A DNA stretch of 64,000 bases, taken from NCBI RefSeq assembly GCF_000526515.1, contig NZ_JAGF01000001.1, positions 2,108,001-2,172,000 of the forward strand, written 5' to 3'. The stretch's first letter is position 1, and each line of letters opens with the position of its first letter. Source of the DNA: Cellulomonas sp. KRMCY2. GTDB lineage: Bacteria > Actinomycetota > Actinomycetes > Actinomycetales > Cellulomonadaceae. A program made the position numbers and the translations under genes. Shown one piece after another: positions 58,363 through 64,000 of the stretch. Under the pieces are notes generated by a model that saw only the letters and a program-made list of their open reading frames with translations, did no database searches and was not told the origin of the DNA.

Positions 58363-58911
58363 GTGACCGGGCAGGACGACCTCGTCCGGGTCGTGCACGT
58401 CGAGCTCGCCGACGCCGAGGCGACCAGGGCCTACGGGCGGGCCCTCGCGGGTGTGCTGCGGGCCGGCGACCTCGTCGTGCTCACCGGTGCCCTGGGCGCC
58501 GGCAAGACGACCCTGACCCAGGGGATCGGCGTCGGCCTCGGCGTGCGCGGGCAGGTCGCGTCGCCGACGTTCATCATCGCGAGGGTGCACCCGTCCCTCG
58601 TCGGCGGGCCCTCGCTGGTGCACGTCGACGCCTACCGGCTGGGGTCGCTCGAGGAGCTCGACGCCCTCGACCTGGATGCCGGCCTCGAGGAGTCCGTGAC
58701 GGTCGTCGAGTGGGGCGAGGGGCTGGCCGAGGTGCTCTCGTCCGACCGCCTCGAGGTGACCATCGACCGGCCGCACGGTGCCGGTGACGTCACCGGTGAT
58801 CCCGGCGCGGCCGCAGCGCTCGACGCCGTGCTCGATGCCGAGGCCGGTCTGCGCAAGGTCACGGTGCGCGCCCGGGGCCTGCGGTGGTGCGACGTGCCCC
58901 TGCCCGGCTGA
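58363..58911 (+). CDS. tsaE: tRNA t6A biosynthesis ATPase TsaE
   Basis: TsaE (182 residues) is the ATPase that resets the TsaBD complex making N6-threonylcarbamoyladenosine at tRNA position 37. Walker A GALGAGKTTLTQGIG, the segment VASPTFIIARVHPS and HVDAYRLGS are diagnostic, with VEWGEGLAEVL further on. GTG start 7 bp after alr. The last 40 residues are less conserved. Confidence 0.95.
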   Translation: MTGQDDLVRVVHVELADAEATRAYGRALAGVLRAGDLVVLTGALGAGKTTLTQGIGVGLGVRGQVASPTFIIARVHPSLVGGPSLVHVDAYRLGSLEELDALDLDAGLEESVTVVEWGEGLAEVLSSDRLEVTIDRPHGAGDVTGDPGAAAALDAVLDAEAGLRKVTVRARGLRWCDVPLPG

Positions 58912-58964
58912 GAACCGTCGGACCGACGCGGTGCCCGGGTCCGGCCGTCCCGGTCCCTGGGCGT

Positions 58965-59010
58965 GCGGGACGGCGGCTCGTCGGGCAGCAACTCGCGGGA
59001 CGGCGGCTCG
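58965..59010 (+). repeat. 16-bp direct repeat between tsaE and tsaB
   Basis: GCGGGACGGCGGCTCG occurs at 58995-59010, and with a single first-position context change also at 58965-58980, 30 bp apart. It lies in the 119-bp spacer; no gene or promoter is evident around it. Confidence 0.6.
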
Positions 59011-59030
59011 CGGGATGGAAGGATGACCAG

Positions 59031-59870
59031 GTGCCTGTGCTCGCTCTCGACACCTCAGCCGACGTCGCCGTCGCGCTGCTCGCCGACGCCCCTGACGGCC
59101 CAGAAGGTCCGGCCGGCCCGGATGGCGCCGCCGCGAGCCTCGCGGTTCCGGTCGCGGGGCGGCTCCTGGCCGAGCGCCGGGTGACCGAGCAGCGTCGGCA
59201 CGCCGAGCTGCTCGCCCCGATGATCGTCGAGGTGCTCACCGAGGCGGGGCTCGACCGGCGCGAGCTGTCCGCCGTCGTGGTCGGCACCGGACCTGCTCCG
59301 TTCACGGGCCTGCGTGCCGGCCTGGTCACCGCGCGCACGCTCGCCTTCGCGCTCGGCATCCCGGTCCACGGCGTGTGCAGCCTCGACGCCCTGGCGGCAG
59401 CAGCCTTCGACGCCGGGCTGGCGCCGGACCGGGACGTGCTCGTGGTCACGGACGCGCGGCGGCGTGAGGTCTACGCCGCGCGCTACCGGCGGCGTGCGGT
59501 GGGTCGACGCGGGCCCGGCGACGCCGCCGACGGGGATCGCCGGTCGGACGTCGACGAGGACCGTGAGCAGGACGTCGACGAGGACGTCGAGCAGGACGTC
59601 GAGCTCGTCAGCGGACCTGGCGTCTGGTTCCCGGCGGCCCTCGCGCTGGACGGGGACCTCCCGGGCGTCGTCGTCGTCGGCCCGGGCGCTGCCCTCTATC
59701 CCGAGCACCTGACCGCCGCCGCGGGCGCACCGGTCACCGTCGCGCCCGCGACGCTGGCGCGTCTGGCCCGCGTCCGGCTCGCGCGGGGTGCGGAGCTGCC
59801 GACCGAGCCGCTGTACCTGCGGCGGCCGGACGTGACACCGGCGGCCGGCCGCAAGCGGGCCACCGGATGA
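59031..59870 (+). CDS. tsaB: tRNA t6A biosynthesis protein TsaB with acidic insert
   Basis: TsaB (279 residues) is the partner that activates TsaD. VLALDTSADVAVALL, the segment EQRRHAELLAPMI and GTGPAPFTGLRAGLVTARTLA are diagnostic. Residues about 168-190 are an acidic repeat (DVDEDREQ, DVDEDVEQ, DVE) not typical of the family. GTG 59031 is preceded by AAGGA; GTG 59037 is possible. The stop overlaps the rimI ATG. Confidence 0.93.
   Translation: MPVLALDTSADVAVALLADAPDGPEGPAGPDGAAASLAVPVAGRLLAERRVTEQRRHAELLAPMIVEVLTEAGLDRRELSAVVVGTGPAPFTGLRAGLVTARTLAFALGIPVHGVCSLDALAAAAFDAGLAPDRDVLVVTDARRREVYAARYRRRAVGRRGPGDAADGDRRSDVDEDREQDVDEDVEQDVELVSGPGVWFPAALALDGDLPGVVVVGPGAALYPEHLTAAAGAPVTVAPATLARLARVRLARGAELPTEPLYLRRPDVTPAAGRKRATG
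59547..59603 (+). repeat. 24-bp in-frame tandem repeat in tsaB
   Basis: Two 24-bp units (59547-59570 and 59571-59594) plus a 9-bp partial third. Each unit encodes eight residues, DVDEDxEQ. The unit length is a multiple of three, so the reading frame is kept. Confidence 0.85.
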
Positions 59871-60379
59871 GCGGTGCGGATGGCGTCGTCCGACCGATCA
59901 GCCCGGCCGACGTGCCGCGACTGGTCGACCTCGAGCGCGTGCTGTTCGGACCGTCGGCGTGGAACGAGGCGATGATCCGCGAGGAGCTCGACGCACCGGG
60001 CCGGTGGTACGTCGGCATCGACGGCGACGAGCCTGAGGCCGTGCCGGTGCGCGGCGCGCCCGTTGCTGCGTCGCGCCTCGTCGCCTACGCCGGGTTGTGG
60101 TTCGACGGCGACGTCAGCCAGGTGATGACGATCGGGGTTGTGCCAGGAGCCCAGCGCCGGGGGCTGGGCGCACGGCTGCTCCAGGCGCTCGTCGACCGGT
60201 CCCGCGAGCTGGGCGCCGACGCCGTGCTGCTCGAGGTGCGCGTGGACAACGACGCGGCCGTCGCGCTCTACACGGGCCTGGGCTTCAGGGTGCTCGGCCG
60301 GCGCAAGCGGTACTACCAGCCGGAGGACGTCGACGCCTGGACGATGCGCCTCCTGCTCCGACCGGCTGCTCGTCCCTGA
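59867..60379 (+). CDS. rimI: Ribosomal protein S18-alanine N-acetyltransferase family (GNAT)
   Basis: A 170-residue GNAT acetyltransferase. The acetyl-CoA motif VVPGAQRRGLGARLLQALVD (R/Q-x-x-G-x-G/A) and the following VLLEVRVDNDAAVALYTGLGF are the RimI signature. Its location between tsaB and tsaD supports RimI, which acetylates the N-terminus of S18. The ATG overlaps the tsaB stop by 4 bases. A tandem repeat starts in its last codons. Confidence 0.93.
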   Translation: MSGADGVVRPISPADVPRLVDLERVLFGPSAWNEAMIREELDAPGRWYVGIDGDEPEAVPVRGAPVAASRLVAYAGLWFDGDVSQVMTIGVVPGAQRRGLGARLLQALVDRSRELGADAVLLEVRVDNDAAVALYTGLGFRVLGRRKRYYQPEDVDAWTMRLLLRPAARP

Positions 60380-60430
60380 CCGATCGCTCGTCCCTGACCG
60401 ACCGCTCGTCGCCGGCCGACCGCTCGTCCG
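60369..60430 (+). repeat. 18-bp tandem repeat across the rimI stop
   Basis: Units at 60369, 60387 and 60405 plus a partial unit at 60423. The first two, CTCGTCCCTGACCGATCG and a one-base variant, each contain the CCC-TGA of the rimI end; the third has three changes. Period exactly 18 bp. Confidence 0.85.
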
Positions 60431-60462
60431 CGCGTGCGGCGCCGGACGGGACGTTGCGCGCC

Positions 60463-60468
60463 TACCCT
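60463..60468 (+). promoter_or_regulatory. Possible -10 element of tsaD
   Basis: TACCCT ends 7 nt before the tsaD ATG. The intervening GGGAGCC could alternatively be a short, close ribosome binding site. Confidence 0.35.
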
Positions 60469-60475
60469 GGGAGCC

Positions 60476-61534
60476 ATGCCTGACGCCGCCCTCGTCCTGG
60501 GGATCGAGACCTCCTGCGACGAGACCGGCGTCGCTCTGGTCCGGCTCACGGAGGCGGGCAGCGAGCTGCTGGTCGACGTCGTCGCGAGCTCCATGGACGA
60601 GCACGCGAGGTTCGGCGGGATCGTCCCGGAGATCGCCTCGCGAGCCCACCTCGAGGCCATGGTGCCGACGCTCCGCCGAGCGCTCGAGCAGGCCGACGTC
60701 GAGCTCGGCGAGATCGACGCGATCGCCGTCACCGCCGGTCCGGGACTGGTCGGCCCGCTCACCGTCGGTGCCGCTGCGGCCAAGGCGCTCGCCGTCGGCC
60801 TCGGCCGACCGCTCTACGGTGTCAACCACGTGATCGGCCACGCCGCGGTCGACGAGCTCGTGCACGGACCCTTCCCCGAGCGTGTGATGGCCCTGGTCGT
60901 CTCGGGTGGCCACTCGTCCCTCCTCCTGGTCGACGACATCGTCACCGGGGTCACCGAGCTGGGCCACACGCTCGACGACGCGGCGGGGGAGGCGTTCGAC
61001 AAGGTCGGCCGGCTGCTCGGGCTGCCCTATCCCGGCGGCCCGCACATCGACCGGCTGGCCCGGGAGGGCGATCCGGCGGCGATCCGCTTCCCGCGGGGTC
61101 TCACCGCGGCCAAGGACCAGGTCGACCACGCCTACGACTTCTCGTTCTCCGGCCTCAAGACGGCTGTCGCCCGCTGGGTGGAGGCCCGTCAGGATGCCGG
61201 CGTCGAGATCCCGGTGCGGGACGTCGCGGCATCCTTCGCCGCTGCCGTCGCGGACGTCCTGACGGCCAAGACGATCGCCGCGTGCCACCGGCACGGGGTG
61301 TCCACCCTGGTGGTCGGCGGCGGGTTCTCGGCCAACTCCCAGCTGCGCGAGCTCGCGGCGCAGCGCTGCGCCGAGGCCGGGATCACGCTGCGCATCCCGC
61401 CGATCCGGTACTGCACCGACAACGGCGCGATGATCGCGGCGCTCGGGGCCGCCGCCGTGCGCCGTGGGCTGCCGCCGTCGGCGCTCGACCTGCCGGTCGA
61501 CTCGTCCATGCCGCTGACCCAGGTCACCGTCTGA
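60476..61534 (+). CDS. tsaD: tRNA N6-threonylcarbamoyladenosine transferase TsaD
   Basis: TsaD (352 residues) transfers threonylcarbamoyl to A37 of tRNAs. [18 protein letters not shown], the metal-ligand [21 protein letters not shown] and the C-terminal [16 protein letters not shown] are diagnostic of the Kae1/TsaD family. ATG 60476 fits the family start. Last gene of the nnr-to-tsaD group; it is convergent with the PadR-partner gene, 70 bp away. Confidence 0.97.
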   Translation: MPDAALVLGIETSCDETGVALVRLTEAGSELLVDVVASSMDEHARFGGIVPEIASRAHLEAMVPTLRRALEQADVELGEIDAIAVTAGPGLVGPLTVGAAAAKALAVGLGRPLYGVNHVIGHAAVDELVHGPFPERVMALVVSGGHSSLLLVDDIVTGVTELGHTLDDAAGEAFDKVGRLLGLPYPGGPHIDRLAREGDPAAIRFPRGLTAAKDQVDHAYDFSFSGLKTAVARWVEARQDAGVEIPVRDVAASFAAAVADVLTAKTIAACHRHGVSTLVVGGGFSANSQLRELAAQRCAEAGITLRIPPIRYCTDNGAMIAALGAAAVRRGLPPSALDLPVDSSMPLTQVTV

Positions 61535-61604
61535 GCGATGCGGGGCTCCGGAGCGGGACGCGGGGCCGGGCGGCGCGACGGGGGTCGTGACGCTGCAGAT
61601 GTGG

Positions 61605-62114
61605 TCAGCCGAGCGCGCGCCACAGGCGGGACCCCGTCACGAAGGCGACAGCCGCGACCCCGACGTACAGGGCCGCCCACTGCCACGAGGTGCTGGACCG
61701 CACCGAGATCTCCTGGCCGGTGAAGGTGAACGTCGTCTCGGAGCCGAACGGGTAGCGCGTGACGGCACCCCCACCCAGTGCCTCGAGCGTGTCGAGCGTG
61801 CCGACCGCGTAGGCGGTGAACAGGTAGATCACCACGGCCACCGCGAGGGCCGCTGCCACGATGCCGGTGGTCCAGCGCGGGAGCCGCCGGCCGAGCTCGG
61901 CGATGTACCGCTCGCCGAGGACCATCGGATGACCCAGGTCGGCCAGGGCGGCGGCCATGCCGACGTCCGCCGCAGCGGCGGTGACCTCGGCGCGCAGCTC
62001 GCGCCTGATCCGCTTGTACTCCCTGCGCGGGTAGTCCTGCATGGTCCAGCTGAACCGGAAGAGGTAGCGCTCCCGGGCCAGGAGGTCGCGCGGGGACAGG
62101 GCCCTGGTGCTCAT
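61605..62114 (-). CDS. Membrane protein with HAAS-like N-terminal domain
   Basis: A 169-residue protein of the kind encoded beside PadR regulators (DUF1700/HAAS-like). Residues 1-80 are a charged helical domain with EYKRIRRELRAEVTAAAADVG and LGHPMVLGERYIAELG. Two membrane helices follow (GIVAAALAVAVVIYLFTAY and WAALYVGVAAVAFVTGS). The ATG overlaps the padR stop by 4 bases, so the pair is translationally coupled. Function probably envelope-related; unknown in detail. Confidence 0.75.
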   Translation of the reverse strand: MSTRALSPRDLLARERYLFRFSWTMQDYPRREYKRIRRELRAEVTAAAADVGMAAALADLGHPMVLGERYIAELGRRLPRWTTGIVAAALAVAVVIYLFTAYAVGTLDTLEALGGGAVTRYPFGSETTFTFTGQEISVRSSTSWQWAALYVGVAAVAFVTGSRLWRALG

Positions 62115-62533
62115 CGGTGCTCCTCGGGGGTGCTGGTCGTGCCGGCCGGGCTGTGGTCCTGGCCGTGCGGGAGGGCGGCGGCCGGGTGTTGGGCGGCGGG
62201 GCTCGCGGTGTCGAGCACACCGGCGACCGTCCGGGCCAGCTGCTCCCAGCCGCGGACGGCAGCGGCCAGGGCGGCCGCCCCGTCCGGCGTCGGGCAGTAG
62301 TACTTGCGGGCCGGTCCGGAGGTCGAGGCGACCAGGCGCGAGGAGATGGACGCCTCACGTTCGAGCCGGGTGAGCAGCGGGTAGACCGTGCCGGCGGCGA
62401 TGTCCGTCAGGCCGGCGGCCTGCAGCCGGGTCACGAGCTCGTAGCCGTAGGACTCGCGCTCGGTCAGGAGGTGGAGCACCAGCATGGGCAGCACGCCCTT
62501 GAGGAGCTGCGGGTCCCGCACGTCGTCCGTCAC
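62111..62533 (-). CDS. PadR-family transcriptional regulator
   Basis: A 140-residue PadR winged-helix regulator. LLKGVLPMLVLHLLTERESYGYEL and GTVYPLLTRLEREASISSRL are diagnostic, with GPARKYYCPTPDGAAAL for the wing. The last 40 residues are a low-complexity tail. GTG start. It is upstream of and overlaps the HAAS-like membrane gene, the standard two-gene arrangement in which PadR represses its own operon. Confidence 0.92.
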   Translation of the reverse strand: MTDDVRDPQLLKGVLPMLVLHLLTERESYGYELVTRLQAAGLTDIAAGTVYPLLTRLEREASISSRLVASTSGPARKYYCPTPDGAAALAAAVRGWEQLARTVAGVLDTASPAAQHPAAALPHGQDHSPAGTTSTPEEHR

Positions 62534-62546
62534 GCTGGAAGGCTAT

Positions 62547-62571
62547 ACCCGCTAGTGGGTTTTGCATAGTA
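62547..62571 (-). promoter_or_regulatory. Probable operator-promoter of the padR operon
   Basis: A near-perfect palindrome ACCCGCTAGTGGGT (62547-62560) lies 14 bp before the padR start. On the minus strand TACTAT (62571-62566) is a good -10, which would put the palindrome at the transcription start. This is an AT-rich island in a GC-rich region and fits autorepression by PadR. Confidence 0.5.
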
Positions 62572-62611
62572 GCGGCGACGTCGCACGCGCACTGCCTCGC
62601 CGGGAGGCTGC

Positions 62612-63748
62612 CTACAGGGGTCGGCCGGCGCGCATCTCCGCGACGAGCGATGCGACGACCGCGTCGAGCTCACCACCGTTGCGGCGCGCGACCGCACGCT
62701 GACGCTGGTACGAGGCGCCCTTGCGCAGGATCGTGCGGATGCCGTCGAGCTCGGGGGCGCAACCCAGCCGCTGTGCGACGGGCTCGAGCTCGGTGAGCAG
62801 GCGCGTGACGGCGTCGGTCACGAGCTCCTCGTCACCCGCCGCGTTCAGGATGATGATCGCGTCCATCCCGTACCGCGCCGCGCGCCACTTGTTCTCCTGC
62901 GCGAACCACGGCGGCAGCTTCGGCAGCGTCTTCCCCTCGTCGAGCATGGTCGAGAAGTACTCGACGAGGCAGTGGATGAGGGCCGCGAAGGCCAGCACCT
63001 CGGTGAGGTTCGACGCGCCGTCGCAGATCCGCATCTCGAGCGTCCCGAACCGCGGCGACGGTCGCAGGTCCCAGCGGATCTCGTCGAACTGGTCGATCAC
63101 GCCGGTGTGCATCATGTCCGAGGTGTAGGCCTCGAGGTCCTGCCAGGTGTCGAACTGGAAGGGCAGGCCGGCCGTCGGGAGCTGCTGGAACATCAGGGCC
63201 CGGTTGGAGGCGTAGCCGGTGTCCTTGCCGCCCCAGAACGGCGAGGACGCCGAGAGTGACTGCAGGTGCGGGAAGCAGGTCAGCACGGCGCTGAGGATCG
63301 GCAGCACCTTGTCGCGGTCCTCGATGCCGACATGCACGTGGACCCCGTAGATGAGCATCTGCCGGCCCCACCACTGCGTCCGGTCGATGAGGGTCGCGTA
63401 CCGCTGCTTGTCGGTCACCTTCTGCTGCGTCCACCGCGCGAACGGGTGCGTGCCCGCGCACATGAGCTCGACCCGCAGCGGGTCGGTGATCTCGCGGATC
63501 AGGGCCATGCTCCGCTCCAGGTCGCGACCGGCCTCCGGGACCGTGTGACACACGCCGGTGACGATCTCGACGGTGTTGAGCAGCAGCTCCTGGCGGATCG
63601 TCGGGTGCTCGCCGCCGCCTGGTGGGGCGACCGCGTCGAGCACTGTCTGCGCGACCTGGCGCAGGTCCCCGCTGTCGGAGTCGACCAGCGCCAGCTCCCA
63701 CTCGATCCCGATGGTCGAGCGCTCGGATGCGGCGAACGGGATCTCCAT
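62612..63748 (-). CDS. Glutamate--cysteine ligase family (GCS2/YbdK) carboxylate-amine ligase
   Basis: A 378-residue GCS2-fold ATP-dependent ligase. STIGIEWELALVDSDSGDLR, the segment GVHVHVGIEDRDKVLPIL and NRALMFQQLPTAGLPFQF are typical of the YbdK group. Actinobacteria generally use mycothiol, not glutathione, so classical GshA function is doubtful; the natural substrate is open. The ATG overlaps the last base of the upstream methyltransferase stop, so the two are probably cotranscribed. Confidence 0.88.
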   Translation of the reverse strand: MEIPFAASERSTIGIEWELALVDSDSGDLRQVAQTVLDAVAPPGGGEHPTIRQELLLNTVEIVTGVCHTVPEAGRDLERSMALIREITDPLRVELMCAGTHPFARWTQQKVTDKQRYATLIDRTQWWGRQMLIYGVHVHVGIEDRDKVLPILSAVLTCFPHLQSLSASSPFWGGKDTGYASNRALMFQQLPTAGLPFQFDTWQDLEAYTSDMMHTGVIDQFDEIRWDLRPSPRFGTLEMRICDGASNLTEVLAFAALIHCLVEYFSTMLDEGKTLPKLPPWFAQENKWRAARYGMDAIIILNAAGDEELVTDAVTRLLTELEPVAQRLGCAPELDGIRTILRKGASYQRQRAVARRNGGELDAVVASLVAEMRAGRPL

Positions 63749-64000
63749 CAGACCGGTTCCACCACGAGCACCTGCTGGCTGCCCGCGACCCGGGTCAGGA
63801 CGATCGTCGCCTCCTCGTCGCCCCGCAGGTCGAGCTGCTTGCGCAGCTGCTCCGGCACGACGGCGGTGCCGCGCTTCTTGATCGTGAGCCGCCCGACCCC
63901 GCGCTCACGCAGTGCGGTGCGCAGGCGCTTGAGCCCGAACGGCATCACGTCGAGCACGCGATAGGCCGTCGCGACGTCGGTCGTGGTCAGGTGGTCGGAG
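63748..64000 (-). CDS. SAM-dependent methyltransferase, THUMP-like C-terminal domain (partial)
   Basis: The C-terminal part, about 83 residues, of a protein whose start lies beyond the window. The frame is open to the last base and reads SDHLTTTDVATAYRVLDVMP and then FGLKRLRTALRERGVGRLTI with KKRGTAVVPEQLRKQL, as in the THUMP-like domain at the end of actinobacterial class I methyltransferases. The catalytic Rossmann domain is not visible. Target unknown, possibly RNA. Confidence 0.75.
   Translation of the reverse strand, partial: SDHLTTTDVATAYRVLDVMPFGLKRLRTALRERGVGRLTIKKRGTAVVPEQLRKQLDLRGDEEATIVLTRVAGSQQVLVVEPV

Overview
This 64-kb window is a chromosomal segment of a very GC-rich actinobacterium, most likely Micrococcales and close to Cellulomonas or its relatives. 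The evidence is the strong G/C bias at third codon positions, frequent GTG starts, the zinc-ribbon S14 (RpsZ type), an EF-Tu with DAPGH, the DUF5709 gene, and the actinobacterial order rpoBC - str - S10 - spc - alpha - truA - rplM/rpsI - glmM - glmS - acpS - nnr - alr - tsaEB - rimI - tsaD. The genus is an inference. I see no rRNA, tRNA, CRISPR array, insertion sequence, prophage or plasmid marker.

Layout. 1-5.8 kb: the C-terminal half of rpoB, then rpoC with its terminator. 5.8-10.5 kb: str operon (rpsL, rpsG, fusA, tuf) with a clear promoter, a long leader and a strong terminator overlapping the tuf stop. 10.6-21.1 kb: the S10 and spc genes from rpsJ to rplO, most overlapping or closely spaced. 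21.1-27.5 kb: secY, adk, map, infA, rpmJ, rpsM, rpsK, rpoA and rplQ; rpsD is absent from its common place before rpoA. 27.5-40.3 kb: accessory genes lying between the usual neighbours rplQ, truA and rplM. They include an alpha/beta hydrolase, a polyphosphate-glucokinase-like ROK protein, a 2016-residue cell-surface protein made of about 18 Ig-like modules, a DUF5709 protein, an ABC-F ATPase and a LysE/LysG exporter-regulator pair. 40.4-43.6 kb: rplM, rpsI, glmM, def. 43.9-47.9 kb: a DedA protein, coaA divergent from glmS, and acpS. 47.9-54.7 kb, minus strand: a GT1 glycosyltransferase, metH, an apparently frameshifted membrane protein and an LLM oxidoreductase. 54.8-61.5 kb: nnr, a small P-loop kinase, alr and the t6A genes tsaE, tsaB, rimI, tsaD. 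61.6-64.0 kb, minus strand: a PadR regulator with its membrane partner, a GCS2-family ligase and the C-terminus of a THUMP-like methyltransferase.

Functionally, most of the window is a growth block: RNA polymerase, ribosome, translation factors, protein export, amino-sugar and D-alanine supply for peptidoglycan, CoA and acyl carrier protein activation, and tRNA modification. The most distinctive observations are: a 26-nt sequence shared at 24 of 26 positions by the rpsL and rpsJ leaders; a five-module super-repeat in the giant surface protein; a histone-H1-like tail of about 114 residues on ribosomal protein L15 with an in-frame ATG exactly where a normal L15 would begin; low-complexity tails on S3, S5 and L17; several start codons lying 6-7 nt after a -10-like hexamer (candidate leaderless mRNAs); and 16-18-bp tandem duplications that start in the last codons of three unrelated genes and run past the stop. 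I did not find a convincing novel defence or mobile system.
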